64,000 nucleotides of DNA from CAWCPR01 sp963797475. Lineage in GTDB: Bacteria > Chloroflexota > Anaerolineae > Anaerolineales > UBA4823. Every line of letters starts with the position of its first letter. Within the stretch, counting starts at the first letter, position 1. Positions 51,684-60,608 of this stretch are shown here, one piece after another. The notes below the pieces were generated by a model. The model did no database searches and was not told where the DNA came from. It saw nothing but the letters and a program-made list of their open reading frames with translations. The position numbers and the translations under genes are program-made. Location: assembly GCA_963797475.1 (NCBI GenBank), contig CAWCPR010000019.1:124001-188000 (forward strand), read 5' to 3'.

Positions 51684-54545
51684 ATGATGAGAAAACGATC
51701 GATCGTCCTGATCCTGTGCATTGCGACACTGCTCGGGTTCGCCAACCCCGGGATTTCCCTTCCCACAGCCTTTGCCCAACAACCTCACCCGCCCACACCG
51801 GGCGAGGCTCCTTCGGCAGTTTCCCAGGTTTTCTTACCCCTGGTTTTCACGCCGGGCAGTGCACCGGTCCCACCAAGTTCCGGCAAGGATTGGCCTATGG
51901 TCGCCGCCAACCCGCAGCGGACCTCCTGGAGCCCGGAGGAAGTGCGCGGCGGTCTCTCGGTCGAATGGTACCGGCCCATTGAACCGTACATCCCGACCAA
52001 GATCCAACCTATCGCAGCCAACGGGAAGATCTATGTCTCGACAGCCCGCGGCTTGTATGCATTCAACGCCGCCAACGGCGCCCTGGCATGGGTCTACCCG
52101 ACCGAAGTCCCTTTAGGGAATTCTCCGACGATTGCCGCTGTCAACGGGAAGAGCATCGCCTTTGTGGGCGGCTACGACCACAAAATCCACGCCGTCGATG
52201 CGAACACCGGGCAGGCCGTCCCCGGGTATACCCCTTACCTTGCCGCGGCGGGGTTTGAGACCAACCCATTGGTCATCAACGACGTGATTTACGCCGGCAA
52301 CCGGGATGGAAATTTTTATGCATTGGATGCCGCCAGCGGGAGCTTGAAATGGAAGTACAAGACGGACGGCCCGATCCTCTTCTCGGCCGCCTATAAAGAC
52401 GGGGTGCTCTACTTCGCCTCCGAAGACGCTTTTGCCTACGCCCTGCATGCGCAGGACGGCTCGTTGGTCTGGAAATCCCAAAAACTGCTCGGTGCGGGTT
52501 TCCACTCCTTTTGGCCGGTGATTTACAGCGACAAGGGGACCGGCGATGATTACTTGATCTTCTCGAGCGGGGAAAATTACACCCTTTCGACCTTGAGCCT
52601 GACCGAGGACGAGACCAACGCTCTTTTTGGGAATATCCCCGTCGGCGACCTGATCGGCCCGACCAGCACATCCATATCCGGGGACTGGGCGGCGGGTACA
52701 CAGGTGATGGACGCCAGCAAGATTATGGATTACTACCAGGATAAGCCCTACCGCCGGACCGTCTTTGTTTTGAACGGCGCGACCGGGAAAGAGTTCACCT
52801 TCGATTCAAACGGGGATGGCAAGCCCGAGTATGCGCCTTTCACCTGGTCCGGGGTCACCCATTCGGGCAGCAAATACCCCCCGGTCATCAACGGCCTGGA
52901 TGGGATTTACTACCAGGGCACAGCCTATTATTCCGGCGGCTGGGTCTCGCGCGGCGGGCCGGTGGGCTGGAAATTCGGCACGCAGTTCATCAGCAGGATC
53001 GACGAGAACGGCATCGGGCATGCCACGGACGAGCCAATGGCCTATTCATCCGGGGGGCGGTTGATCTATTGGGTGCTGTGCTGCGACCGGGAAGCCGGCG
53101 GGATGGACGTCACAATTCCTTACGGGGGCTCGAACCGGGGCTGGCAGTATTACGGCTACAACCTGGCCAGCAACGATTTAGCGCCCGGCTACCAGCAAAT
53201 GTACAACGGCGGCGATCCCAGCGCTTACAACAATATGGATGGCTGGCAGATTTTCAGCGGCAAGAACCAGAGCAAGAACGGCGTGTACGGCAAACATGGC
53301 ACGACCCAATCGCCGCCCATCCCCTACCAGGGTAAGCTCTATTTTCTCAAGGGCAACGCCCTGCTGGCGTTCAGCCCGAGCGGCAAGAATCCAAAAACGC
53401 CGCTGCCTCTGGCGGCGAGCGTATCCGCCCAAAGCGATTCGCCGTCTCCCACAAAAGCGGCCTTAACCCAAAGGCTGGAGAGCGAAGTGCAAAAAATGCT
53501 GGCAGCCGGCCCGCTGCGGCCTGGCTACCACGCGGCCGGCTTTATCGATCTTTATGGCAATGGGAATTACACCGACAGCCGCGAGTTTGGCGAGATCTTC
53601 GACTACTTCCAAAACCCGGCCGACACCGTTTACACGCTTCTCCTGGCTTACCCTTATCTGGCTGCCAATACGCAGGCGCAGGTGAAAACCTATCTGCAAA
53701 ACAACTACGGGCCTGGCGCTCCATACGACTTCACGACCATCGTCCACATCGGTTGGGGCACCGGCGCCGCCCGGGAAGTCTTCGCCATCCCACCCGAAGT
53801 CTTGGCCAAATGGGGAGAACCGTACACTTCGCCGTTAAACCCATCCACCCAGCCGATCTGCGGCTGGTGCGGCTACTGGCAGTATTACCCGCCTATTTCG
53901 TTCTACGGGGCCTGGAAATACGCCCAGGTCGTCGGCGACAGCGACCAGACCTTCGCCAGGAATATCTTCAACAAGATCAGCGCCAAGCTGGAAGACCCGT
54001 TAAGTGACAGCGCTTTTATCGAGAAACCGTACTGGCTTAATCTCTACATCGCCGGCTACCAGGGCTACCTGGAGCTGCAGAAATTGGCTGGCTATGCGCA
54101 AAGCCCGGGCGTGCAAACCACTTACCAACGCCTGCTGAACCTGCGCGTCGACAATTTTTCGAAAGATACTCCCTATCCAGCCATCGGATCGTCTGCCGGA
54201 ACCGCAGGGGAGCCGTATAACAATACCTTAGCCGTCGCCAGGAACTTCATGTTTCTCACCCCCGAGCTGGCCGGCTATCTCAACCAGCACATCGCTCCCC
54301 AGGTTCAAGAGGCCGTCGACGAATACAGTGAGGTTGCCCCGTACTGGTTCATCGCCATGTTCGACGATTCGTACGGCGAAGGGACTTTCCAGCATCTTTA
54401 CGATACTCCAGCTTTATTCCAGGCCAAGGCCTACATCCTCAAACAGCCCTACAGCGAATTGGTCAAGTGGCTGGATGTGCCGGCCTTCTACCGGGGGGAT
54501 CTGTTTTACATTCAGAATCTGGTGGCTGCGCTAGGCGCGAAGTAG
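51684..54545 (+). CDS. secreted PQQ-like beta-propeller protein with helical C-terminal domain
   Basis: The 953-residue protein has a signal peptide (MMRKRSIVLILCIATLLGFA, cleavage near residue 32). About residues 70-300 are PQQ-type propeller blades (GKIYVSTARGLYAFNAANGALAW, then two similar units). After residue 600 comes an alpha-helical region rich in Trp and Tyr (PICGWCGYWQYYPPISFYGAWKYA) that resembles an alpha/alpha toroid as found in glycan-active proteins. It could bind or process a surface polymer. No catalytic residues are assigned. Confidence 0.75.
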   Translation: MMRKRSIVLILCIATLLGFANPGISLPTAFAQQPHPPTPGEAPSAVSQVFLPLVFTPGSAPVPPSSGKDWPMVAANPQRTSWSPEEVRGGLSVEWYRPIEPYIPTKIQPIAANGKIYVSTARGLYAFNAANGALAWVYPTEVPLGNSPTIAAVNGKSIAFVGGYDHKIHAVDANTGQAVPGYTPYLAAAGFETNPLVINDVIYAGNRDGNFYALDAASGSLKWKYKTDGPILFSAAYKDGVLYFASEDAFAYALHAQDGSLVWKSQKLLGAGFHSFWPVIYSDKGTGDDYLIFSSGENYTLSTLSLTEDETNALFGNIPVGDLIGPTSTSISGDWAAGTQVMDASKIMDYYQDKPYRRTVFVLNGATGKEFTFDSNGDGKPEYAPFTWSGVTHSGSKYPPVINGLDGIYYQGTAYYSGGWVSRGGPVGWKFGTQFISRIDENGIGHATDEPMAYSSGGRLIYWVLCCDREAGGMDVTIPYGGSNRGWQYYGYNLASNDLAPGYQQMYNGGDPSAYNNMDGWQIFSGKNQSKNGVYGKHGTTQSPPIPYQGKLYFLKGNALLAFSPSGKNPKTPLPLAASVSAQSDSPSPTKAALTQRLESEVQKMLAAGPLRPGYHAAGFIDLYGNGNYTDSREFGEIFDYFQNPADTVYTLLLAYPYLAANTQAQVKTYLQNNYGPGAPYDFTTIVHIGWGTGAAREVFAIPPEVLAKWGEPYTSPLNPSTQPICGWCGYWQYYPPISFYGAWKYAQVVGDSDQTFARNIFNKISAKLEDPLSDSAFIEKPYWLNLYIAGYQGYLELQKLAGYAQSPGVQTTYQRLLNLRVDNFSKDTPYPAIGSSAGTAGEPYNNTLAVARNFMFLTPELAGYLNQHIAPQVQEAVDEYSEVAPYWFIAMFDDSYGEGTFQHLYDTPALFQAKAYILKQPYSELVKWLDVPAFYRGDLFYIQNLVAALGAK

Positions 54546-54586
54546 ATGAGCACGGTAGGGGTTTTCTTGCCGGGATGGGAACCCAA

Positions 54587-54961
54587 CTACTTCTTTTCGA
54601 CATACTCCACGCCGGGCAAGTCTTTGAAATGCCCGTCCTGCGTCCACAAGGTGGCCTGATAAGTGCGGGCGGTGGCGAGGATGACGCTGTCTGCCAGCGG
54701 AAGCTTATTCTCCAAGGATAACAGCGCCGCCTGCAGGGCAATCTCATCGCTCAAGGCGGCCATTTGCCCGCGGTATAACACGCCCAGCGCTTGCAAGGCG
54801 GCTTCCTTGCCGCGTTGGATGCTGAGCCGCTTGAATACTTCAAACATGCAAATCGTCGGCACAACCAGGTTAGGTTCGTCGGTGATCGCCAGGGCAAAAA
54901 AATCGGCGTTGCTTCCATCGGCAAAGTATTCCAGCCAGCCGCTGGAATCCACCACGTTCAT
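54587..54961 (-). CDS. PIN-domain toxin (VapC-like)
   Basis: The 124-residue protein has the PIN acidic residues: VVDSSGWLEYF at the N-terminus, a central Glu in ICMFEVFKRL, and LPLADSVILATAR plus WTQDGHF near the C-terminus. VapC toxins cut tRNA or rRNA. The ATG overlaps the repaired antitoxin stop (ATGA), the usual coupling of such pairs. Confidence 0.88.
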   Translation of the reverse strand: MNVVDSSGWLEYFADGSNADFFALAITDEPNLVVPTICMFEVFKRLSIQRGKEAALQALGVLYRGQMAALSDEIALQAALLSLENKLPLADSVILATARTYQATLWTQDGHFKDLPGVEYVEKK

Positions 54962-55168
54962 ACCCGGTCCTCTTCTTCGCGTTCAACCGAGGTATCGATC
55001 CCAGGGTAACATGCCGCGCGCTTGCTCGACCGGCGGCGCAAAAACCACCCGCAGCGAGTTCTCAAAGGGGATGAACACCACCTTGTAGCCTGGTTTTAAG
55101 TTGTATCGCTCCCGAATTTTGAGCGGTATGACGACTTGAAACTTGGATGAAATCGTGGTCGCTTCCAT
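54958..55168 (-). CDS. AbrB/MazE-type antitoxin (frameshifted near the C-terminus)
   Basis: The N-terminus METTISSKFQVVIP-like strand (actual EATTISSKFQVVIPLKIRERY) is the AbrB swapped-hairpin DNA-binding fold. The frame as given stops at 54983 after MLPWDRYLG. Removing one base in CCCTGGG (55001-55006) gives MLPGIDTSVEREEEDRV ending at 54958 in an ATGA overlap with the toxin gene. This tail is typical for the family, so an indel in the sequence is likely. Confidence 0.8.
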
Positions 55169-55194
55169 TTCTTACAACTCCTTATCGAACGAAT

Positions 55195-55211
55195 ATCGTA
55201 ATACGATTATA
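55195..55211 (-). promoter_or_regulatory. toxin-antitoxin promoter with operator palindrome
   Basis: TATAAT on the reverse strand (55206-55211) overlaps a 13-bp palindrome ATCGTA-A-TACGAT (55195-55207), about 27 bases ahead of the antitoxin start. The AbrB-type antitoxin probably binds here to repress its own operon. Confidence 0.55.
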
Positions 55212-55263
55212 ACATAGCCCATCAAACAGTTCAGCTCGAGGAATGGGTAAGAATCGCTTTAAA

Positions 55264-55293
55264 CTAAAAAGACCCTCATTCCTCGAGGGTCTT
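55264..55293 (-). terminator. terminator after tRNA-Val
   Basis: On the reverse strand a 9-bp stem (AAGACCCTC with GAGGGTCTT) is followed by TTTTTAG. It starts four bases after the tRNA 3' end. Confidence 0.88.
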
Positions 55294-55296
55294 GAG

Positions 55297-55370
55297 TGGG
55301 CGGAACAGGACTCGAACCTGCGGCCTTCTCTGTGTAAGAGAGACGCTCTAACCAACTGAGCTACCCGCCC
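55297..55370 (-). tRNA. tRNA-Val (UAC)
   Basis: The 74-base cloverleaf has acceptor GGGCGGG with TCCGCCC, D-arm GCTCAGTTGGTTAGAGC, anticodon arm TCTCT-CTTACAC-AGAGA with anticodon TAC, and T-arm GCAGG-TTCGAGT-CCTGT. The CCA end is not encoded. Confidence 0.96.
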
Positions 55371-55458
55371 GGCGCGCTGATTATACCTCAAATTGGCGGC
55401 GCCCCCAGAAAAATTCCAGACCATTTTTCTAAGTTTAATTGCAGGCTGGGGGGTTAAG

Positions 55459-55496
55459 ATCAAAGTTGCTGAAACTGGCAAAGTATTCACTTTGAT
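55459..55496. promoter_or_regulatory. inverted repeat upstream of RpiR-type gene
   Basis: ATCAAAGT (55459-55466) is inverted as ACTTTGAT (55489-55496), eight bases before a consensus -35. It is a candidate operator of the RpiR regulator. Confidence 0.4.
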
Positions 55497-55503
55497 TTGC
55501 ATC

Positions 55504-55532
55504 TTGACAACGAATATGATAAACTGTATCGA
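55504..55532 (+). promoter_or_regulatory. candidate promoter of RpiR-type gene
   Basis: TTGACA (55504-55509) is a perfect -35 box; TATCGA (55527-55532), 17 bases on and preceded by TG, is a weak -10. Confidence 0.45.
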
Positions 55533-55583
55533 ATAAGAGTCTCCAATCTGGACAATCATCTCAGATCGACCAGGAGGATTGCC

Positions 55584-56421
55584 ATGTCCTATGAAGAACG
55601 CATCCGCCGCGAGCGGCCCAATATGTCCAAGAGCTTCGCGAAACTGGCTGACTTTCTGCTCGATTCTTACGTCGAGGCCGCTTTCATGACAGCCAGCGAA
55701 TTAGCCCATACGCTGAACCTAGATGCGGCGACCGTCGTACGATTCTCCCAGCATCTCGGTTATTCCGGCTTCCCCAAACTGCAGCGCGAGATCCGCCAGC
55801 GGGTGAAGGACGATCTCTTGATCCGCCCGAAGAAAGCCGAAGTGCCCAGAATCGGTCACCGGCATCGTGTCCAAGGCCATGAGCGACGTGTCCCTGGCGC
55901 TCGAACAAACCCGCATTTCGCTGGATACGGATGCGATGGGCCAGCTCGTGGAGCAACTGGGCCAGGCGCGCCGCATCGTGATTCTGGCCGAAGGCCCCGC
56001 CCAGCCCACCGCTTACAGCCTGGTCCTTTTCCTGGAACAAGGCGGCTTCCCGATCTACATCGCCCGTTACGGCATCACCGACCTGGCCCGCACCGTGAAT
56101 ATCGCCACCAGCCAGGACCTGTTGATCGCCATGGAGATCGCCGGGCAGGCGCCGTACATCGCCCGGGCGATGGGCGAAGCCCAGAACAAGGGCATCCCCA
56201 CCGCGGCTATTGTGGGCTCCGCCTCCCTGGCCTCCGCCCGCTACGCAGATACGGTGCTGGCTGCCCAGGCGCACCCTTCCATGGGGGTCGGGATCGTGTC
56301 CATCGAGACCATCGTTTATGGGCTTTCCCAGGTCCTGCGCTGGCGCTTTGCCGACCGGTTTGCCGGCACCGAGCAGGCGATTGCAGAATTGTCCGACCGC
56401 ATCCAACAACCGATCGATTGA
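55584..56421 (+). CDS. RpiR family transcriptional regulator with SIS domain (frameshifted)
   Basis: The N-terminal HTH_6 domain (SYEERIRRERPNMSKSFAKL, TASELAHTLNLDAATVVRFSQHLGY) binds DNA; the C-terminal SIS domain (RRIVILAEGPAQPTAYSLV ... ) senses a sugar phosphate. The first frame loses homology after KKAEVP near 55848. The rest, SVTGIVSKAMSDVS to the stop at 56421, is in the frame one base on. One extra A at 55848-55850 explains it. ATG 55584 follows CAGGAGG. In the SIS part some of the usual phosphate-binding Ser residues are not evident, so ligand binding may differ. Confidence 0.83.
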
Positions 56422-56519
56422 CCGGCAGAAATTTGGAACCCGGGTCCGCAGCTCAGGCAGCGATGCAGTCAGGACAGCGATTCCGAAAACCGAAATTTCT
56501 TTCGCCCCTGGAGTGAGTT

Positions 56520-57290
56520 ATGCGGTTTATTCGATATCAAACTGGATCCGAGCCGGCGCGCTACGGCTGGGTATTAGAAGATCGGGTCGGCCCGGTTGAA
56601 GGGACTCCATTTGGGGAGTTTCAGCGGCTGGAGGCCACCGAACCTTTAGCAGACGTAAAATTACTGAGCCCGGTCCAACCCGGAAAGATTGTGTGCGTCG
56701 GTCGCAATTACGTCGCTCACGCCAAAGAGCACGACGCCGAGGTGCCAGACGTTCCCCTGCTCTTTCTCAAACCACCTTCCTCGGTGATCGGACCCGGGCA
56801 GGCCATCGTCTTACCCCCCCAATCGAATCAGGTCGAGCACGAAGCCGAGCTGGTCGTCGTCATCAGCAAGCCGGCGCGCTGGATTTCTCCTGAAGAAGCG
56901 GATCAGTATATCCTGGGCTATACGGTCGGCAACGACGTCACCGCCCGCGACTTGCAGCGCCGGGATGGTCAATGGACGCGAGCCAAAGGCTTCGACACCT
57001 TTTGCCCATTAGGCCCCTGGATCGAAACGGAGTTTGACCCGGCGGACGCCTTAATCACCTGTCACGTGAACGGCGAGATGCGCCAGATGGCTTCCACCCG
57101 GGATATGGTCTTCAGCTTTCGCCAGTTGCTCGCCTTTACCTCCTCAATTATGACCCTGATGCCCGGCGACGTACTTTTCACCGGCACGCCGGCCGGCGTC
57201 GGACCACTGAGTCGAGGCGACCGGGTTGTGGTGTCCATTGAAGGCCTGGGAGAATTGAATAACCCGGTAATCGATGAGCCTGTGCGTTGA
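56520..57290 (+). CDS. fumarylacetoacetate hydrolase family protein
   Basis: The 256-residue protein has the FAH fold blocks: GKIVCVGRNYVAHAKEHDAE, LFLKPPSSVIGPG, HEAELVVVISKPAR with metal-ligand Glu, YTVGNDVTARDLQ and LFTGTPAGVGPL. Such enzymes hydrolyse or decarboxylate oxo-acids (for example 2-hydroxyhepta-2,4-diene-1,7-dioate). The substrate is not known. GGAGTGAG precedes the ATG. It follows the RpiR gene by about 100 bases. Confidence 0.92.
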   Translation: MRFIRYQTGSEPARYGWVLEDRVGPVEGTPFGEFQRLEATEPLADVKLLSPVQPGKIVCVGRNYVAHAKEHDAEVPDVPLLFLKPPSSVIGPGQAIVLPPQSNQVEHEAELVVVISKPARWISPEEADQYILGYTVGNDVTARDLQRRDGQWTRAKGFDTFCPLGPWIETEFDPADALITCHVNGEMRQMASTRDMVFSFRQLLAFTSSIMTLMPGDVLFTGTPAGVGPLSRGDRVVVSIEGLGELNNPVIDEPVR

Positions 57291-57308
57291 CTGGCGCATT
57301 AACCCACC

Positions 57309-58394
57309 ATGTCGCTTGATATCCATACCGCCGTCCAGACCGCGCTGGTTATTACCCTTCTTTTCATCCTGCTCAGCGTCTGGCAAGGTATTTCTTCGAT
57401 CCGCAAAGCCCGCCGCCTGCCCTTTTTCAGGATGCGCCGCGAGCGCATGCTGCGCGGCTGGCGCTTGCTGGTCACCGCGATCATCCTGGCCGGGGTAGCT
57501 TTCTTCTTGAACACCCAGGTGGAGCCGATCGTCTACCGCTTTTTTCCCCCCACGGCGACAGTCACTCTGACCCCCACGATCACGATTACACCGACCATCA
57601 CCCAGACGCCGACGATCACCCTCACGCCCACTATCACCCTCACGCCGGCGGTCACCGATACGCCGACCATCACCCCCACCCCCAACATACCGCTTGCGGT
57701 CGAGCTGATTTTTTCCTCAACAGTGACGCCCAACCCGGATGCCGCGTTCAGCGAGTTCACTTTTACGGACGGCCTGGACGCCCTTTACCGGCCGATCAAT
57801 CCGGGGACCGAATTCCAGAATCCCATCGGGCACATCTATGCAGTCTTCAGCTACGACGGTATGATCGACGGCTCCCAATGGACGGCCTTATGGTACCGGG
57901 ATGCGGAGCTGGTTTATTACGAATCGAAACCATGGGACGGCGGCACCGGCGGCCTGGGATACAGCGACTGGCCTCCCGAAAGAGCCAACTGGCTGCCGGG
58001 CCAGTACCAGGTGCAAATCTTCGTCGGCCTGGAATTTAAAGTGGCTGGGAATTTCACCGTCACAGGCATCCCGCCAACGCCGGCGCCCACAGATACCCCT
58101 CTGCCTAGCAACACGCCAACCCGCACGCCGGTGCCGACCCGCACCCCGCGCCCCACCAGCACGCCCATCCCGACCCACACCCCGCGCCCTACGCCAACCG
58201 CCTCAACGGTGCCCAGCATTACCCCGACCCGCACCCCATTCACACCGTCCACGCCGACCAGCTCGCCCAGCCCCTACCCGACATTGACGCGCACGCCGGT
58301 CACGCCCACCATCACGCCCCAGCCGACCCGGACGCGCACGACCACCCCCACACCCTTCCCAACCTTAACCCGCACACCTACCCCAACTCCATAA
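57309..58394 (+). CDS. membrane-anchored Thr/Pro-rich protein
   Basis: The 361-residue protein has two N-terminal hydrophobic helices (ALVITLLFILLSVWQGI, LVTAIILAGVAFFL), a run of TPTITxTPTIT repeats (about residues 80-120), a globular part (about 125-255) and a longer Pro/Thr-rich C-terminal tail (TPTRTPVPTRTPRPTSTP). Such tails are common on Chloroflexota surface proteins and may be glycosylated. Function is unknown. Confidence 0.75.
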   Translation: MSLDIHTAVQTALVITLLFILLSVWQGISSIRKARRLPFFRMRRERMLRGWRLLVTAIILAGVAFFLNTQVEPIVYRFFPPTATVTLTPTITITPTITQTPTITLTPTITLTPAVTDTPTITPTPNIPLAVELIFSSTVTPNPDAAFSEFTFTDGLDALYRPINPGTEFQNPIGHIYAVFSYDGMIDGSQWTALWYRDAELVYYESKPWDGGTGGLGYSDWPPERANWLPGQYQVQIFVGLEFKVAGNFTVTGIPPTPAPTDTPLPSNTPTRTPVPTRTPRPTSTPIPTHTPRPTPTASTVPSITPTRTPFTPSTPTSSPSPYPTLTRTPVTPTITPQPTRTRTTTPTPFPTLTRTPTPTP

Positions 58395-58449
58395 CGCCTC
58401 AGCCAGCCCGCATCCAGCCCGATGGGATTGCGTAAAAATCGCACTGCGC

Positions 58450-59412
58450 TTAAGCTTCCGCAAGGCGCACGGCGATCTCGGCTGCCACGCGGGCATTGTT
58501 GCGCAGCAGACCCAGGTTGGCCTGCACGCTGGCCCCCTGGGTGATTTCATTCATACGGGCAAGCAAAAAAGGCGTCACCTCCTGGCCGCGGACCCCTTGA
58601 GCTTCTGCCGCCAGGATCGCCTGTTGGACGGCGCTTTCCACCAGGTCATCCGCCAGCGCCACACTTTCCGGCGGCGGGACGGAGACCAGGAGGGCGCCGG
58701 GCAGCCCCAGCTTCCAGTGCGCCTGGGCTATTTTTACCACCGCTTCGGTGGTGTCGGCTCGCACGCTGGCTGGCAAGCCGCTGCTGCGGGCGTAAAAGGC
58801 GGGGAAATCGCTCGCCCCGAAACCAACCACCGGCACCCCATAAGTCTCCAGGTACTCCAGCGTGGCGGGGATATCCAGAATTGCCTTGGCCCCGGCGCAG
58901 ACGACGATCATGGGGGTGCGAGCCAGTTGGGGCAGGTCTGCGGAAATATCGTCCGATGCCGGGCGGCCCAGCAAACTGCCGCTCCGGGGCTGGACCTCGC
59001 CAATCCGGCGATGCACGCCGCCGATGCCGCCGGTGGCGAAAACCCGGATCCCAACGGCGTGTGCAGCGACCATTGTCCCGGCGACGGTCGTCCCGCCCGT
59101 CCATCGATTCGCAACAGCCGGGGCCAGGTCGCGGCTGCTGATTTTATGGACGTTTTCGCCGCGGGCCAGCCGCTCCAATTCGTGAGGCTGGATGCCGACC
59201 TTCACAACCCCATCGATCACGGCGATTGTCGCCGGAATTACCGGCTGGCGGCGCACTTCAGCTTCCATGTCTTCCGCCAGGGTTTTATTTTCCGGGTAGG
59301 GCAGCCCGTGGGTAATCACGGTCAACTCGAGGGCGACGACCGGTTGGCCCAGGCTTAACGCCCGGGCGACCTCCGCCGACACCTGGATGAATTCGGGCAG
59401 ATTAGGGTTCAC
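58450..59412 (-). CDS. psuG: pseudouridine-5'-phosphate glycosidase
   Basis: The 320-residue protein has ALELTVITHGLPYPENKTLAE near the N-terminus, TTVAGTMVAAHAVGIRVFATGGIGGVHR and VVCAGAKAILDIPATLEYLE. It splits pseudouridine 5'-phosphate into uracil and ribose-5-phosphate. GTG 59412 shares one base with the stop of the kinase gene, so the pair is coupled. Confidence 0.95.
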   Translation of the reverse strand: MNPNLPEFIQVSAEVARALSLGQPVVALELTVITHGLPYPENKTLAEDMEAEVRRQPVIPATIAVIDGVVKVGIQPHELERLARGENVHKISSRDLAPAVANRWTGGTTVAGTMVAAHAVGIRVFATGGIGGVHRRIGEVQPRSGSLLGRPASDDISADLPQLARTPMIVVCAGAKAILDIPATLEYLETYGVPVVGFGASDFPAFYARSSGLPASVRADTTEAVVKIAQAHWKLGLPGALLVSVPPPESVALADDLVESAVQQAILAAEAQGVRGQEVTPFLLARMNEITQGASVQANLGLLRNNARVAAEIAVRLAEA

Positions 59413-60425
59413 TAGATCACCAACTGGTCGTATAGTTTTTGCAGGGAAAGGTCCGGCAGCACCGCCCCGGGATGGCGCAGGGTCAGGGAGGCGGCGGATA
59501 CGCCCAGGCGCACGGCGTCATCGATGGGGATGTTGTTCAAGAGGGCGAAGATCACCGCAGCCGTCATCGCATCTCCGGCTCCGGTTGGGTCCACGATCTC
59601 GGTCCGGATGGCTGGGATCCGGCCGGCCGTCTCGGAAGTTGCGTAACAGACCCCATGCTCCGCCAGCCCGATGATGGCGATGTCCACCCCCAGCCCGACC
59701 AGATAGCGGGCGGCATCCAGGGCCGGGCCGCGCCGGGCAGCGTCGATTGTCCGCTCGCACAGCACGCCGGCCTCGGCGCTGTTCGGCGTGATCAGGTGCA
59801 GCCGCCTCAGGTAAGGGCGCAGCCGGGGGGCAAGCGCGGCGGAGGTCGGATCCGCGGCGACCGGCAGGTGGAAGCGTGTCGCCAGCGACATCGCCGTTCG
59901 TAAGGTTTCTTTGGGCAGGTTCGCGTCCAGGAACAGCATGGAGGCGTTCTTGAAATGCTCAACATGCTCTTTCAGATACGCCGGAGTGACGGCGGACACG
60001 GCCCGCATGTCATCCAAAGCCAGTTGCAGCTCTGCACGGGCGTTCAGGACACCCAGATAGGTTCCGGTCGGTCTTTCCGGGTTTCTTATGACCGCGTGGA
60101 CATCTACCCCGGCTTCAGATGTTTGTTCGATCAACTGGCTGCCAGTCAGGTCATCCCCCACCGCGGTCAATAAAATGACCTGCTGGCCCAGGAGCGCCAG
60201 GTTTTCGGCTACATTGCGGGCGACGCCTCCGAAAGACATGCGGATGCGCGCCGGATTGGAGGTTTCGAAGCGAAGGTCGCTGCGCAGCCTGCCGACGATA
60301 TCCAGCCCAGCTGCGCCAATGACTAAAACAGGGCCGTCCGCATAGAATAAATCGCCTGGTCCATTCAAACAGGTTTTCCTCAATTTCGCAAGAATTTCAG
60401 CCGTTCTGCCGGAGAGCGCTTTCAC
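59412..60425 (-). CDS. psuK: PfkB-family pseudouridine kinase
   Basis: The 337-residue protein has the PfkB N-terminal Gly motif (GAAGLDIVGRL, FGGVARNVAENLALLG) and C-terminal DPTGAGDAMTAAVIFALL with the catalytic Asp. Fusion in one operon with psuG assigns it as pseudouridine kinase. Start is uncertain: GTG 60425 lies eight bases after a TATAAT (reverse strand), so it would be leaderless; TTG near 60368, preceded by TGAGG, would give a shorter protein starting just before the first strand. Confidence 0.9.
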   Translation of the reverse strand: MKALSGRTAEILAKLRKTCLNGPGDLFYADGPVLVIGAAGLDIVGRLRSDLRFETSNPARIRMSFGGVARNVAENLALLGQQVILLTAVGDDLTGSQLIEQTSEAGVDVHAVIRNPERPTGTYLGVLNARAELQLALDDMRAVSAVTPAYLKEHVEHFKNASMLFLDANLPKETLRTAMSLATRFHLPVAADPTSAALAPRLRPYLRRLHLITPNSAEAGVLCERTIDAARRGPALDAARYLVGLGVDIAIIGLAEHGVCYATSETAGRIPAIRTEIVDPTGAGDAMTAAVIFALLNNIPIDDAVRLGVSAASLTLRHPGAVLPDLSLQKLYDQLVI

Positions 60426-60608
60426 CTGAATTATACACGAACCCGGCAGGGCAGATTATGATCCACCCCTACTTTCAACCTTAAAAGGAATCTCGCCATA
60501 ACGCCAATCTCTTGTTACAATAGCCGACAGACACATCAACGCATTTTTTTTGAAATTCGGGTGGGAATAAGAATTAACCGGCCCAGCTGCAAATATGGAG
60601 GTACGCTT

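Noticed and set aside
57540..58390. Short tandem DNA repeats resembling a CRISPR or satellite array
   Set aside because: They are codon-level repeats of Thr/Pro stretches in an intact coding frame, with irregular units and no spacers.
58597..59358. 253-codon forward ORF opposite psuG
   Set aside because: It is a shadow of psuG, whose family motifs are unambiguous.
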